Notes: generated by a model not told the origin, from the letters alone. A DNA stretch of 64,000 bases from Massilia mucilaginosa (GCF_011682145.1 NZ_WHJH01000005.1:1-64000), one strand, 5' to 3'; numbered from the stretch's first letter, positions 17,894-27,614 are shown. A program made the numbers and translations.

Positions 17894-18459
17894 TGGATAG
17901 CGACGTCCTGGCCGTCATCCTGCTGCTGCTGGCCTTGAGCGTGGCGCTGAACCTCAAGCTGTCCCTGCAGCTCCTGAAAGCCGTGAACCGTCTCGGTGCA
18001 GCCGCAAAGGCGGCATCGATCCTGCCGCTGGGCGAGGCGCTTGACGCCTTCAGCGGCACACGCCTGGCCGACGGCGCGCCGCTCACGGTGGGCGATGATG
18101 GCCAGCCGGCGGTGCTGCTGTTCCTGTCCAGCGCCTGCCCCAAATGCCGCCACAAGCTGCCCGAGATCGCGCGCCTGGCGCCGCTGGCGCGCGACGCCGG
18201 CGTGGCGCTCTGGCTGGTCAGCCTGGAGCCGGCCTGGCGCCTGCGCCGCTTCCTGCAATCGACCACGCTGGCCGCCAGCGCCGTGCGCGTGTCCGGCGCC
18301 GACTACGAGATGCTCAACCCGCTCATGTCGTCGCCCTCGTACCTGTTCATCAGCCAGGCCGGCACCCTGGACGCGCGCGGCATGATCGGCGACGACGACT
18401 GGCGCAGTTTTTGCGAACAGATGGACCAGCTGCAGATGGCGCAAGAGGCAAGCGCGTGA
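17893..18459 (+). CDS. MauD/TlpA-type membrane-anchored thioredoxin
   Basis: The 188-residue protein has one N-terminal membrane span (about residues 5-28) and a periplasmic thioredoxin-like domain with a CPKC active site (Cys82, Cys85) in LLFLSSACPKCRHKLPE. This is the form found in MauD and TlpA-like reductases/isomerases. A disulfide role fits the two conserved cysteines (39 and 58) of the precursor peptides, but this is an inference. It starts inside TGATG at the end of mauE-like and ends in GTGA with the exporter. Confidence 0.83.
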   Translation: MDSDVLAVILLLLALSVALNLKLSLQLLKAVNRLGAAAKAASILPLGEALDAFSGTRLADGAPLTVGDDGQPAVLLFLSSACPKCRHKLPEIARLAPLARDAGVALWLVSLEPAWRLRRFLQSTTLAASAVRVSGADYEMLNPLMSSPSYLFISQAGTLDARGMIGDDDWRSFCEQMDQLQMAQEASA

Positions 18460-20207
18460 ACCGGCCGTCGCCCCATCTCGACCGCCTGCGCCTGCTGCGC
18501 CCCTTCGCCGGGCGCCTGTGCGCGGGCCTGGTGTGCATGGCCATCACGGTGCTGATCCAGCTGGCCTATCCGAAGGCGCTGTCGTACTTCATCGATAACA
18601 TCGGCGTGAGGAACGACATGGCGTGGTTCAGCTCACTGGCGCTCATCATGCTGGGCGTGCTGGCGCTGCAGGCCGTGGCGGCCACCGCGCGCTATTACAT
18701 TTTCGAGTCGACCGGCTACATGATCGTCACGCGCATCCGGCGCCAGTTGTACGCGGCGCTGATCGCGCAGCCGATCCGCTTCTACGACAAGCACCACGTC
18801 GGCGAACTGACGAATCGCCTCACGGCCGATGTCGAGATCCTGCACGATACGCTCACCATGGGCATGGCCGTGTCGCTGCGCTGCCTGTGCGTGTTCATCG
18901 GCGGCGTGGCGATGCTGCTGACGATTTCGCCGGTCCTCTGCCTGATGCTGGTGATCTTTTTGCCGGCCACCCTGTTCATCGGCAAAATGACGGGCAAGGT
19001 GTACCGCAAGCGCGCAAGCCTGATGCAGGACGGCCAGGCCGAATGCGGCAAGGTCGCGCAGGAGCATTTTTCGAACATCCGCCTGGTGCATGCCTTCAGC
19101 CAGCAGCGCACCGCGCGCGCGCGTTACGCCGGCGCGACCGGACACGCCTTGTCGCTGTCGGTGTCGAGCAGCGCGCTGTTTGCACTGTTTCGCGGCGGCT
19201 CGTCGTTCCTGGTGTACCTGGCGCTGCTGGGCACTTTATGGTTCGGTGCGCGCCTTATCGGCCAGGGCGTGCTGTCGGTGGGCGACCTGACCGCCTTCAT
19301 CCTGTACGCCAGCATGGTGACCGAAGCGGCGGGCGCCATCGGCGAATTCTGGAACGCGTGGATGCGCACCATCGGCGCCACCGAATGGATCTTCAAGGTC
19401 ATCAACACCGAAAGCGCACAGGAAGCCGCGCCGGCTGGCGACCTGCATTTGCAGGGCAGGCTGGCGTTCGAGGACGTCGTGTTTGCGTATCCCGAACGGC
19501 CCGATACGCCGGCCTTGAACGGCATCGACTTTTCCATCGCCGCCGGTGAGACGATTGCGCTGGTCGGCGCATCCGGCGCCGGCAAATCGACCATCGCCAG
19601 CCTGATCCTCGGTTTCTACCAGCCCGAGCGCGGCAGCATCCTGTTCGACGGCGTCGACGCCAGTGCCATGACGCTGGCGGGCATCCGCAGCAAGCTGGCG
19701 ATCGTGGAGCAGGAGCCATCGCTGTTCTCGGGCAGCATCTTCGAGAACATCGCGTTCGCGCTGGCCGAACGCGACGTGACGCTCGATGAAGTGAAGGCGG
19801 CGGCCAGGCTGGCCTATGCCCACGATTTCATCAGCGCCTTCCCGGACGGCTACGATACCGTGGTCGGCGAGCGTGGGGCGCAACTGTCCGGCGGGCAGAA
19901 ACAGCGCATCGCGATTGCGCGCGCCCTGCTGCGCGATCCGCGCATCCTGATTCTCGACGAAGCGACCAGCGCGCTCGATTCGGCCAGCGAACTGCAGGTG
20001 CAGCGCGCGCTCGACACCTTGATGCAGGGGCGCACCACGATCATCATCGCGCACCGTTTTTCCACCATCGTCAAGGCCGACCGCATCCTGGTGCTGGAGC
20101 AGGGCAGGCTGGCGCAGCAGGGCACGCACGCGCAGCTGGTGGCGCAGCAGGATGGCTTGTACTTCCACCTGATGCGCCATCAGCTGGCCCGGGCCGGCAG
20201 GGAATAG
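18456..20207 (+). CDS. ABC exporter (fused membrane and ATPase domains)
   Basis: The 583-residue half-transporter starts with GTG in a GTGA overlap with the thioredoxin gene. Residues about 20-310 form a six-helix ABC_membrane domain. The ATPase follows with Walker A GASGAGKST near residue 371, signature LSGGQKQRIAIARALL near 477 and Walker B ILILDEATSALD near 498. It has no N-terminal C39 peptidase domain, unlike many bacteriocin exporters, which leaves processing to another enzyme, plausibly the Clp-fold protease. Probably exports the mature peptide. It converges on the phosphatase gene, 8 bp away. Confidence 0.88.
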   Translation: MNRPSPHLDRLRLLRPFAGRLCAGLVCMAITVLIQLAYPKALSYFIDNIGVRNDMAWFSSLALIMLGVLALQAVAATARYYIFESTGYMIVTRIRRQLYAALIAQPIRFYDKHHVGELTNRLTADVEILHDTLTMGMAVSLRCLCVFIGGVAMLLTISPVLCLMLVIFLPATLFIGKMTGKVYRKRASLMQDGQAECGKVAQEHFSNIRLVHAFSQQRTARARYAGATGHALSLSVSSSALFALFRGGSSFLVYLALLGTLWFGARLIGQGVLSVGDLTAFILYASMVTEAAGAIGEFWNAWMRTIGATEWIFKVINTESAQEAAPAGDLHLQGRLAFEDVVFAYPERPDTPALNGIDFSIAAGETIALVGASGAGKSTIASLILGFYQPERGSILFDGVDASAMTLAGIRSKLAIVEQEPSLFSGSIFENIAFALAERDVTLDEVKAAARLAYAHDFISAFPDGYDTVVGERGAQLSGGQKQRIAIARALLRDPRILILDEATSALDSASELQVQRALDTLMQGRTTIIIAHRFSTIVKADRILVLEQGRLAQQGTHAQLVAQQDGLYFHLMRHQLARAGRE

Positions 20208-20215
20208 GCAGCTGC

Positions 20216-21826
20216 TTAAACCCCTGCCGCCGGCAGCGTTTTGCTGAACTGCGATACGCCATTGAGGTCGAACAGGTCGACCTTCATCGCTTTCGACTGC
20301 GGGTCGATATTGACTTCGCCGAAGAACTGGTAGCCGGCGAACGGCGACGAGTTCTGGATCGGCGGCGCCTTGGCGAACACCTCGGTCGGGCCGAAGGTCA
20401 TATCGAGTTTGCCCGGACCGAAGGCGCCGGCATTCATCGGGCCGGCCACGAATTCCCAGAACGGCGCAAAATCGGTGAAGTGCGCCCTGGCCGGGTCGTA
20501 GTAGTGCGCGGCGCAGTAATGCACGTCGGTCGTGATCCAGACCACGTTCGGCACCGCCTTGATGCCCTTGAGCAGACGCGCCATTTCCAGTTCGCGTCCC
20601 GAGGCCGGGCCGCTCACGCCATTGGCCACCGCTTCCCACATCGCCACGCCTTTGGCGTCTTTGCCGTCAGCCACTTCCAGCCCGATCGGCATGTCCGACG
20701 AGATGACCTTCCAGGTCGCCTTCGAGGCAGTCAGTTCGGCGATCAGCCAGTCCACCTGGGCCGAGCCGAGCAGCGCCGAGCCGGCGTTTTCTTCGGTTTG
20801 CAGATTGGTGCTGTTCGGGCCGCGGTAGCTGCGCATGTCGATCACGAACACGTCGAGCAGCGGACCGTAGCCGATGCTGCGGTAGATGCGCTGGGGTTCG
20901 GCCTGTTTGTAGAAGCGCATCGGCGCGTACTCCAGGAAGGCGCGGCGGCCGCGTTCGGCCAGGGTGGCGACGTTCTTTTCCTTGTAGCGCGCGTCGGCCG
21001 TCAGGTCCTTGGCGCCGCTGTAGTTGTTGGTGACCTCGTGGTCGTCCCACTGCCAGATCTGCGGCACCTGCGCGGCGAATTTGCGCAAGTTCAGGTCCAG
21101 CGTGTTGTACGCGTGGCGGCCGCGGAATTCCTTGAGCGTTTCGGCGACCTTGCTCACTTCTTCGGTCACGATGCTTTTCCAGATCTGGCCATTTTCGGCC
21201 TTCGCTTCGGCCGCGATCGGGCCGTCGGCGTAGACCGTGTCGCCGTTGTGGATGAAGAAATCCGGATCGCGCTTGCGCATCGATTCGTACATGCGCACGC
21301 CGCCGAAGTCGGTGTTGATGCCCCAGCCCTGGCCGGCCTGGTCGCCGCTCCAGTGGAAGCGGATGGCGCGCTTGCCGTCGGCCTGCGGCATGGTGCGGAA
21401 CTGGCCCGACACCGCTTCGCTCTCGATGCGGCCATTGGCCGGGTCGATGTATTTCACGCGCACGAAGACGGTCTGGCCGGCCGGCAGGCCCGACAAGTCG
21501 ACGCGCGAGGTGAAGTCGGTGGCCTCGGTGGCGGTCGGGCCGACAATCCGGCTGGCGTTGGTGAAGCGCTCGCTGGTGTCGTATTCGACGATCATCTGCG
21601 CATTGCGGTCGCTGCGGCTCCAGATCACGGCGCGCTCGCCGCTCACGTCGCCGAACTGGATCCCGGACGGCAGCTTGGGCCGTTCGGCTTCGCTCGGGAC
21701 GATGGCCGGAGCAGGGGAGTCCGAGCTGCCGCAGGCGGACAGCAGCAGCGAACCATTGAGGGCCGTGCCGCCGGCGATGATGCCGCCGCGCGTGAGGAAA
21801 CCGCGGCGTGAAAGTGTTGAGGTCAT
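20216..21826 (-). CDS. PhoD-type alkaline phosphatase/phosphodiesterase (Tat-exported)
   Basis: The 536-residue protein starts with a Tat-type leader (RRGFLTRGGIIAGG) and a possible lipobox LLLSACG at about residue 32. A PhoD_N domain follows (SGIQFGDVSGERAVIWSRSD), then the metallophosphatase domain with DPDFFIHNGDTVYADGP, WDDHEVTNN and TTDVHYCAAHYY. PhoD enzymes use Fe3+ and Ca2+ to release phosphate from mono- and diesters outside the cell. No Pho box was seen upstream. It is read leftwards, alone. Confidence 0.9.
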   Translation of the reverse strand: MTSTLSRRGFLTRGGIIAGGTALNGSLLLSACGSSDSPAPAIVPSEAERPKLPSGIQFGDVSGERAVIWSRSDRNAQMIVEYDTSERFTNASRIVGPTATEATDFTSRVDLSGLPAGQTVFVRVKYIDPANGRIESEAVSGQFRTMPQADGKRAIRFHWSGDQAGQGWGINTDFGGVRMYESMRKRDPDFFIHNGDTVYADGPIAAEAKAENGQIWKSIVTEEVSKVAETLKEFRGRHAYNTLDLNLRKFAAQVPQIWQWDDHEVTNNYSGAKDLTADARYKEKNVATLAERGRRAFLEYAPMRFYKQAEPQRIYRSIGYGPLLDVFVIDMRSYRGPNSTNLQTEENAGSALLGSAQVDWLIAELTASKATWKVISSDMPIGLEVADGKDAKGVAMWEAVANGVSGPASGRELEMARLLKGIKAVPNVVWITTDVHYCAAHYYDPARAHFTDFAPFWEFVAGPMNAGAFGPGKLDMTFGPTEVFAKAPPIQNSSPFAGYQFFGEVNIDPQSKAMKVDLFDLNGVSQFSKTLPAAGV

Positions 21827-21899
21827 GAAGGCTCCAGTGAAGAATGGCTGGAAGTCTAGAGCCTGTTTGTTACCTATTGATGAATTGCCAAAGGGGAAA

Positions 21900-22466
21900 C
21901 TAAGTTGCGTCGAACAGGGCGTGCAGCACGCTGGCGCTGTCGCTGATGGTGGCGTATTCGCCGTTCAGGTTCGCCAGGGCCATGGCGTGCACCTCGTCGG
22001 CGCTGCGGGCCTGGCCGGCGTAGTCGGTGCAGGCAAAGGCGAAGCAGGCGTCGGCCACCACGGTGGTGTCGAAACCCAGATTGCCGGCGCTGCGCGCGCT
22101 GCCCTCGACCGAATTGTTGGTGCTCACCCCGACGATGACGACGCGCTCGATGGCGCGCATGTGCAGCCAGCGTTCCAGCCCCGAATGAATGAACGCGTCG
22201 GGCACGTTTTTCTCGACCACGTGTTCGCGCGGCAGGGGCGCCAGCGCTTGCTGGAATTGCACGCCCGCCTGGCCGGGGCGGAACAGGCTGTCCGGCGAGC
22301 GCGAGATATGGCGCACATGGACCAGCGGCGCATCGGCCGCGCGCCAGGCGCTGAGCAGGCGCGCGATGCGTTCTTCGGCGTCGGGATTGTTGCGATGGCC
22401 CGCGGCCGGATTGGCCATGGCTTCGTGCATGTCGATGATGATCAGGGCGGGCAGGTCGCTGCGCAT
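21900..22466 (-). CDS. Isochorismatase-family protein with Ser in place of the catalytic Cys
   Basis: The 188-residue protein keeps the family aspartate (IIIDMHEA near residue 12) and lysine (VVEKNVPDAF near residue 85). At the nucleophile site GVSTNNSVEGSAR near residue 120, a serine occupies the position where most members have cysteine (as in TNxCVE). E. coli YecD also lacks the Cys, so this may be a non-hydrolytic or differently acting branch. Substrate unknown. Separate unit; the next gene upstream is the TPR lipoprotein, 84 bp away. Confidence 0.82.
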   Translation of the reverse strand: MRSDLPALIIIDMHEAMANPAAGHRNNPDAEERIARLLSAWRAADAPLVHVRHISRSPDSLFRPGQAGVQFQQALAPLPREHVVEKNVPDAFIHSGLERWLHMRAIERVVIVGVSTNNSVEGSARSAGNLGFDTTVVADACFAFACTDYAGQARSADEVHAMALANLNGEYATISDSASVLHALFDAT

Positions 22467-22550
22467 GAAGGCTCGCTAGGAATGGACGAGCACCCAGTAT
22501 AGGTGCGCCGTGTGGGGCGCGCCAGTTGCGACTACTACGTACGGCCAGCC

Positions 22551-23738
22551 TCAGTAAGCGCGCTGGCGCTTGCCGATCTGCGAGCGCAAAAAGGCCAGCT
22601 TGGCCGAATAGCGTTCGGTGGCCGCATGCGTGGTGCTGTTGTCGAGCGCCAGCGCCAGCGCGTCGCGCGCGGAAGCCGCTTCGCCCAGGCGCCAGTGCGC
22701 GATCGCCAGCCAGAAGTGGAACTCGTGGTTGAACGGCGCGCGCCGCACTTCCTTGTTCAGCAAATCGCGCGCCTCGGCGTAGCGCAGATCTTCCAGTGCC
22801 TTCATCGCTTTGTGGAAGTAGTGGTAGGGCGGCGTGGGTTCGAGCGTGGCCAGGCGCGCCGCCAGTGCTTTCGATTCGTCGTTCTTGCCCAGTTTGGACA
22901 GCACCGGCACCAGGTTGTGCATGGCGATCGTGCTTTCCGGTTCCAGCGTCAGGGTGGCCTTGAAGGCGCGTTCGGCCAGCAGCTGGTCGCCGTGGCGCTG
23001 GTAGATCACGCCCAGCGTGTTGTAGGGCGTCGAGTAGGTCGGCAGGTGCACCACCGCCGCGCGCGCCCACCAGTAGGCCTCGTCGAGGCGGTTGTCGGCC
23101 AGCGCTTCGGCCGCGCGGTTATTCATGAACATCGCCTCGATCATGCGCTCTTCGATCACGTGCGTGTTGTAGCGCGCGCTGTCTTCGGGCGGCAGGAAGT
23201 CGATGGTCAGCATGCGCTCGTCGCCCCCGATGGTGCGCGCCTGCACCGTGCGCCGCTTGCCCATGCTGAGGTTGACGTGGGTGCTGGCGAAATACAGGCT
23301 GGCGCTGCGGGTCCAGGTTTCGTCGATCATCACGTCCTGGTACTGCACCTCCAGCCCCAGGTGCTTGGCGAAAGCGGCGGTCATGACCACCAGCGACAGG
23401 CAGTTGCCCATGCGCGCGTCGAAGGTTTCGGCGGCGTTGCGGGTGACGCTGGCGTCGTATTCGAGTTTCAGCTCGCCCTTGGTGTAGAGCGCCTCGACCA
23501 GGCCGCGCTCGGGGCCCAGCCTGCGCAGCACGTTGCGGAACTCGGGGCTGTCGATATAGGCGCGCATGGCGGGACTGAGCGCGAACAGCTGGTCCGGGCC
23601 AACCGGCGCCGGCGGCGGCGTGAAGGCGGTGTCGCTCAAGACCGCCTGCAGCGGCAGCGGGGCAGGCGCGCGCATGCTGGCGCAGCCGCTGCCCAGCAGG
23701 GACAAGGTAAGGATGGCCAAGCTGGCAAGGTGTCGCAT
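22551..23738 (-). CDS. TPR-repeat lipoprotein with transglutaminase-like segment
   Basis: I start it at 23738, where AGGAGG precedes the ATG at good spacing. The open frame upstream has no such site. The 395-residue protein has a lipoprotein signal (lipobox LGSGC, Cys19). Around residue 107 a transglutaminase-like motif (ARMGNCLSLVVMTAAFAKHLG) occurs, with the Cys that would be catalytic. From about residue 215 there are TPR-like repeats (WARAAVVHLPTYSTPYNTLG and AERAFKATLTLEPESTIAMH). It is probably outer-membrane-anchored and periplasmic. Function unknown. Confidence 0.8.
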   Translation of the reverse strand: MRHLASLAILTLSLLGSGCASMRAPAPLPLQAVLSDTAFTPPPAPVGPDQLFALSPAMRAYIDSPEFRNVLRRLGPERGLVEALYTKGELKLEYDASVTRNAAETFDARMGNCLSLVVMTAAFAKHLGLEVQYQDVMIDETWTRSASLYFASTHVNLSMGKRRTVQARTIGGDERMLTIDFLPPEDSARYNTHVIEERMIEAMFMNNRAAEALADNRLDEAYWWARAAVVHLPTYSTPYNTLGVIYQRHGDQLLAERAFKATLTLEPESTIAMHNLVPVLSKLGKNDESKALAARLATLEPTPPYHYFHKAMKALEDLRYAEARDLLNKEVRRAPFNHEFHFWLAIAHWRLGEAASARDALALALDNSTTHAATERYSAKLAFLRSQIGKRQRAY

Positions 23739-23788
23739 CGATGCCTCCTGAAGTCTGCTTTCAGTATCGTCGTCGAAACGCGGAAAGT

Positions 23789-24655
23789 CTAGTGCTCGTG
23801 CTCGCCGTGGAAGGAATCGTGCAGTTCGTCGAGCAGGTCGGTGATGTCGTCGTCGGACAGGCCCAGATAGGCGCTGGCGCGGGCGCCGCCCTTGTCCCAT
23901 TCGAGCGAGCCGCCGTGGCCCTGGTACTGCTGGATGGCGCTTTCGGCCAGCAGCGACAGCGCCACCAGGGCGCGCACGGCGTCGTCGGTCGCCTCGTCTT
24001 CGAGCACGGTGTAATCCTGGTGATGCAGGATGGCCCACGCCACTTCGCTCGACAGGCCCCAGTTACGCGCCAGCAGGCAGCCGATGGCGGCATGGTTGGT
24101 GCTGTGGCGCTCATCTTCGAGCGCGGTGAACGGGCGCACCGGATCGTTGGCCGCTTCGGCGAAGGTGGACGCGTAGGCGGGAAAGCGCTGCATCAGGAGC
24201 GGCACGCCGGTGTCGCAGAACAGGCCGAACGTGTGGGCCACGTCGGCTTCGCCGATGCGCAGGCGGCGCGACAGGTACACCATGGCCTGGGCGCGCCGGG
24301 TCGACAGGTCCCAGAAACTGGCCAGCGAAGCGTGGTCGGTGCCGATGCTGCGCCGGGCCAGCAGGCCGGTCATCAGGGCCGCGACCTGGTTAATGCCCAG
24401 GAACAGAATGGCTTGCTCGATCGACTTGGCCTTGCGCTTGCCGCCGTAAAACGAGGAATTGGCGAGCTTGAGCAGCGCCCCGGACATGCCGACATCGCTG
24501 GCGATGATGCGGCCGATGGTTGCCGGCGACGGATCTTCCGACATCAGTTCGCGCTGCAGGTCGGCCAGCAGGCTCGGACGTGGCGGTATCCGGATCGACT
24601 TGATCAGGGCATCGACCGGGTCGTCGGCGGGGTTGGCTAGGGCTGGGTTGCTCAT
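23789..24655 (-). CDS. HDOD domain signalling protein
   Basis: The 288-residue protein contains an HDOD domain (non-enzymatic HD relative) from about residue 20: IPPRPSLLADLQREL, IIASDVGMSGALLKLANSSFYG and the IEQAILFLGINQVAALMTG helix, followed by FGLFCDTGVPLLMQRFP and HHQDY. HDOD proteins link signalling to motility, cell cycle or c-di-GMP networks. I used the ATG at 24655; an ATG at 24733 is also possible and would add 26 residues, but it reads into the A/T-rich gap. The acidic C-terminal tail ends HGEHEH. Confidence 0.82.
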   Translation of the reverse strand: MSNPALANPADDPVDALIKSIRIPPRPSLLADLQRELMSEDPSPATIGRIIASDVGMSGALLKLANSSFYGGKRKAKSIEQAILFLGINQVAALMTGLLARRSIGTDHASLASFWDLSTRRAQAMVYLSRRLRIGEADVAHTFGLFCDTGVPLLMQRFPAYASTFAEAANDPVRPFTALEDERHSTNHAAIGCLLARNWGLSSEVAWAILHHQDYTVLEDEATDDAVRALVALSLLAESAIQQYQGHGGSLEWDKGGARASAYLGLSDDDITDLLDELHDSFHGEHEH

Positions 24656-24856
24656 ATGATATGGAAGATTAATTTCCGCGTGGAATCTCTTGCAATACGT
24701 CACTATAAACCAGTCTGCCTCGCAGCGGCTCATCTTCTCTCAATCCAAAAGGAATCTTTCTTCAGTGTTGGCCCGCTGTCACACCCCGGCATGGGCAAAC
24801 TGGCAGGCTTGCCTCAAAACCAACCGCCGGGGGGAGTTTAGGTAGAATTGTTTCTT

Positions 24857-25435
24857 ATGAAAATGCAGACAATGACACGGTTGGCGGGCGTCGATTTTGG
24901 CGCGCCGTCGCAGGAGGTGGCGCGCCAGCTCATCGGCGTGGCGCTGCTGGTCGATGGCGTGGGCGGGCGCATCGTCGAAACCGAGGCCTACGACCGCGAC
25001 GATCCGGCTTCGCACAGCTTTTCCGGCCCCAGCGAGCGTAACCTGGCCATGTTCGGCCCGCCCGGGCATGCTTACGTCTACCGTTCTTACGGGATCCACT
25101 GGTGCCTGAACTTCGTGTGCCGCGAGGATGGCCATGGCGCCGGCGTGCTGATCCGCGCCATCGAGCCGCTCGAAGGCATCGGCCTGATGCGCGAGCGGCG
25201 CGGCCTGGACGATGTGCGCCTGCTGTGCTCCGGTCCCGGCAAGCTGAGCCAGGCACTGGGCATCACGCGCTTGCACAACGCGCTGCCGCTGAACGCGCCG
25301 CCGTTCGCGCTGATCGCCCCGGCCGCGCCGGCCACCGTGGTCGCCGGGCCGCGCATCGGCATTTCCAAGGCCATGGAGGTGCCCTGGCGCTTCGGCCTGG
25401 CCGGGTCGCGCTTTGTCAGCAAACCCTTCCGCTAA
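24857..25435 (+). CDS. 3-methyladenine DNA glycosylase (Mpg/AAG family)
   Basis: The 192-residue enzyme removes alkylated purines in base-excision repair. Family marks are [24 protein letters not shown] near residue 20-40 with the catalytic glutamate, [15 protein letters not shown] and the [13 protein letters not shown] segment that probes DNA, then [14 protein letters not shown] codons at 24857 and 24863 are both possible. AGGTAG about 12 bases before 24857 is a fair ribosome site. Stands alone, divergent from the HDOD gene. Confidence 0.92.
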   Translation: MKMQTMTRLAGVDFGAPSQEVARQLIGVALLVDGVGGRIVETEAYDRDDPASHSFSGPSERNLAMFGPPGHAYVYRSYGIHWCLNFVCREDGHGAGVLIRAIEPLEGIGLMRERRGLDDVRLLCSGPGKLSQALGITRLHNALPLNAPPFALIAPAAPATVVAGPRIGISKAMEVPWRFGLAGSRFVSKPFR

Positions 25436-25458
25436 GGCCAGCCCCGCCAGCAGCCTGC

Positions 25459-27177
25459 TCAGTTGATGCGCTGTCCGGCCGCCCCGCGCGCCGCCGGCGA
25501 CAGACCGCGCGCGCCCACCGCCCGCATCCGGCTCGCCGCCGCGCGCCGCTCGGCCGGTGCGCGGCAGGCGGCGTCCGGGTCGCCATGCAGCGCGGCGTGC
25601 CCGTCCCGCAGCGCCGCGTCGTCCTGCGGATCGGCATCGATCTGGAAGATCGACACCGCCTTCGACAGGTTCACCGTCTGTTCGTGCAGGCTTTCGGCCG
25701 CCGCCGCGGCCTGCTCGACCAGCGCCGCGTTCTGCTGGGTCATGGAATCCATCTGGCCGACCGCCATGTTGACCTCGGCAATGCCTTCGGCCTGCTCGGA
25801 ACTGGCCAGGCTGATGCGCTCGATGATGTCGTTGACCTGCCGGACCGAGGCCACAATGTCGCCCATGCTGCTGCCCGCTTCGTTGACCGAGGCGCTGCCG
25901 CCGTCGATGATGGCGGCCGAGTCGGCGATCAGGGCCTTGATTTCCTTGGCCGCCGCCGCCGAGCGCTGCGCCAGGGTGCGCACTTCGGCCGCCACCACCG
26001 CGAAACCGCGCCCCTGTTCGCCGGCGCGCGCCGCTTCGACCGCCGCGTTCAGCGCCAATATATTGGTCTGGAACGAGATGCCGTCGATCACGCTGATGAT
26101 GTCGACGATCTTGGCCGAACTGGCCTTGATCTGGGCCATGGTGCTCACCGCCCGGTCCACCGCTTTGCCGCCGCTGGCGGCCAGGGTGGCGGCAGTCGAC
26201 GCCAGGTCGTTGGCGCGGCGCGCGTTGCTGGCGTTTTCCTTCACCGCCAGGGTCAGGGTTTCCATCGCGCTGGCAGTCTGTTCGAGCGAGCCGGCCTGCA
26301 TTTCGGTGCGGTTCGACAGGTCCATGTTGCCGGTGGCGATTTCGTGCGAGGCGGTGTCGATCGAGCGCACCGAGTCCAGTACCGAACGCAAGGTCTGGTT
26401 CAGGGTGCCGATGGTCTGGTCCAGCGCGCGCGAGGTGTCGGCGATTTCGTCACGGCCGCGGTTGGGCGTGCCGACCGTCAGGCGTCCGTTCGAGAGCGCG
26501 CCCACCACCCCGGCAATGGCGCGGATGTCGGCCAGCATGGCGCGCCGCACCAGCATCGTGGCCAGCAGCGACAGGCCGATCGAGAGCAGCACCAGCGCCC
26601 CCATCGCCCCCACCAGCGCGCGGAATTCCTCGCGGGCGTCGGCATAGGCGCGCTCGCCCAGCTGCTTTTCGATGTCGGCCAGCTGGCCCAGGGCCGCGCT
26701 CAGGGCGACGAATTCCTTCTCCGCCTTTTGCATCGAATTGGTCGCGATCGACTGGTCCACCTGCGCCATTTCGATGGTCTCGAGCACGCTCTTGCGGTAG
26801 GCGCCGAGCGCCACGGTGGAGGCGTCGATCAGCTTTTTCCCGGAGGGGTGCGCCATGCGCGCGAGCGCGCCGAGCTGGGCGCCGATGGCGGCGTGCTTCT
26901 TGCCGATCTCGGCGCTCAGGGCATCCACGCGCGACTGGGCGAAGCTGCCGTTGATCCAGGCCAGCAATTGATAGATGTTGGCGTGCGCATGCTTGGTGTC
27001 GCCGGCCACGTCGGCCGCCGCTTTCTGGCGCGTCGCGTGCACTTGCACCATTTTTTCCAGTGATTCATTCTGGCGCACCATGCCGTACCAGGCGCCCGCG
27101 GCCACCAGCATCAGCAAGATCAGTACCAGCCCGGGGGCCAGCAGCAGCTTGGGCCCAATACGCAATTTGTTCAGCAT
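25459..27177 (-). CDS. Methyl-accepting chemotaxis protein
   Basis: The 572-residue receptor has a first membrane span at about 10-33, a roughly 150-residue periplasmic helical domain with no Cache signature (four-helix-bundle type by length), a second span near 188-210, and HAMP. The signalling tip is highly conserved ([20 protein letters not shown] and [12 protein letters not shown]). The C-terminal 60 residues are a basic, Arg/Ala-rich tail without the usual NWETF-type pentapeptide for CheR. A small Cache-like remnant gene lies just upstream, 58 bp away in the same direction. Confidence 0.93.
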   Translation of the reverse strand: MLNKLRIGPKLLLAPGLVLILLMLVAAGAWYGMVRQNESLEKMVQVHATRQKAAADVAGDTKHAHANIYQLLAWINGSFAQSRVDALSAEIGKKHAAIGAQLGALARMAHPSGKKLIDASTVALGAYRKSVLETIEMAQVDQSIATNSMQKAEKEFVALSAALGQLADIEKQLGERAYADAREEFRALVGAMGALVLLSIGLSLLATMLVRRAMLADIRAIAGVVGALSNGRLTVGTPNRGRDEIADTSRALDQTIGTLNQTLRSVLDSVRSIDTASHEIATGNMDLSNRTEMQAGSLEQTASAMETLTLAVKENASNARRANDLASTAATLAASGGKAVDRAVSTMAQIKASSAKIVDIISVIDGISFQTNILALNAAVEAARAGEQGRGFAVVAAEVRTLAQRSAAAAKEIKALIADSAAIIDGGSASVNEAGSSMGDIVASVRQVNDIIERISLASSEQAEGIAEVNMAVGQMDSMTQQNAALVEQAAAAAESLHEQTVNLSKAVSIFQIDADPQDDAALRDGHAALHGDPDAACRAPAERRAAASRMRAVGARGLSPAARGAAGQRIN

Positions 27178-27235
27178 GCCTTACTCCCGACAGAACGTTC
27201 GGCGGACGGCAGGTGCCGGCCGCATTCCGGACGCT

Positions 27236-27421
27236 TTAGTTTTTGTAAATGCCCGCTTGCGCAATCACGTCGTCGACGCGCTGGAGGCAGGTGGTTTTCG
27301 GCGCGATCTTGCCGCTGGGGTCGACCATGGCGATGGCGTCCTTGTCGGTGGTGCCTATGGCGCAGGCGTGGCCGGCGCCATAGGCAAGGCACGGGGCGGC
27401 GGCAGTCATCAGCAGTTTCAT
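27236..27421 (-). pseudogene. Internally deleted copy of the small Cache-type protein
   Basis: This 61-residue frame aligns at both ends with the intact 151-residue protein at 29343-29798. The start MKLL.TA plus KDAIA.V matches its N-terminus and the end GKI.PKTT..RVDDVI.QAGIYK matches its C-terminus. About 85 middle residues, the whole ligand-binding core, are missing. The junction keeps the frame, and a ribosome site (AAAGGA) is still present, so it could be translated as a short secreted peptide. I call it a deletion derivative; gene decay is more likely than a new function. Confidence 0.75.
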
Positions 27422-27586
27422 GGGGATCCTTTCGGGAAACGGGAGCAGTGTTGCTTGGGTGTACTGCGTAATTTATGCCCTCCCTCATGGCGTCGATTGC
27501 GCCATATCAAGATCGGGGTAAAGGATGCATACAAGCCACACTCCGCTGTTCCGCCGGCGCCCCACCGGGCGGGCCGGTGAGTCATG

Positions 27587-27614
27587 TTGATCTATAACAA
27601 TTTAATTCCATAAT
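27587..27614 (+). promoter_or_regulatory. Promoter of the KamA-like gene
   Basis: TTGATC (27587-27592) and CATAAT (27609-27614) are 16 bp apart in an A/T-rich patch. Transcription would begin near 27621, which rules out the ATG at 27613 as start of the next gene. The remainder of the 27422-27699 gap shows nothing else I can name. Confidence 0.6.
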
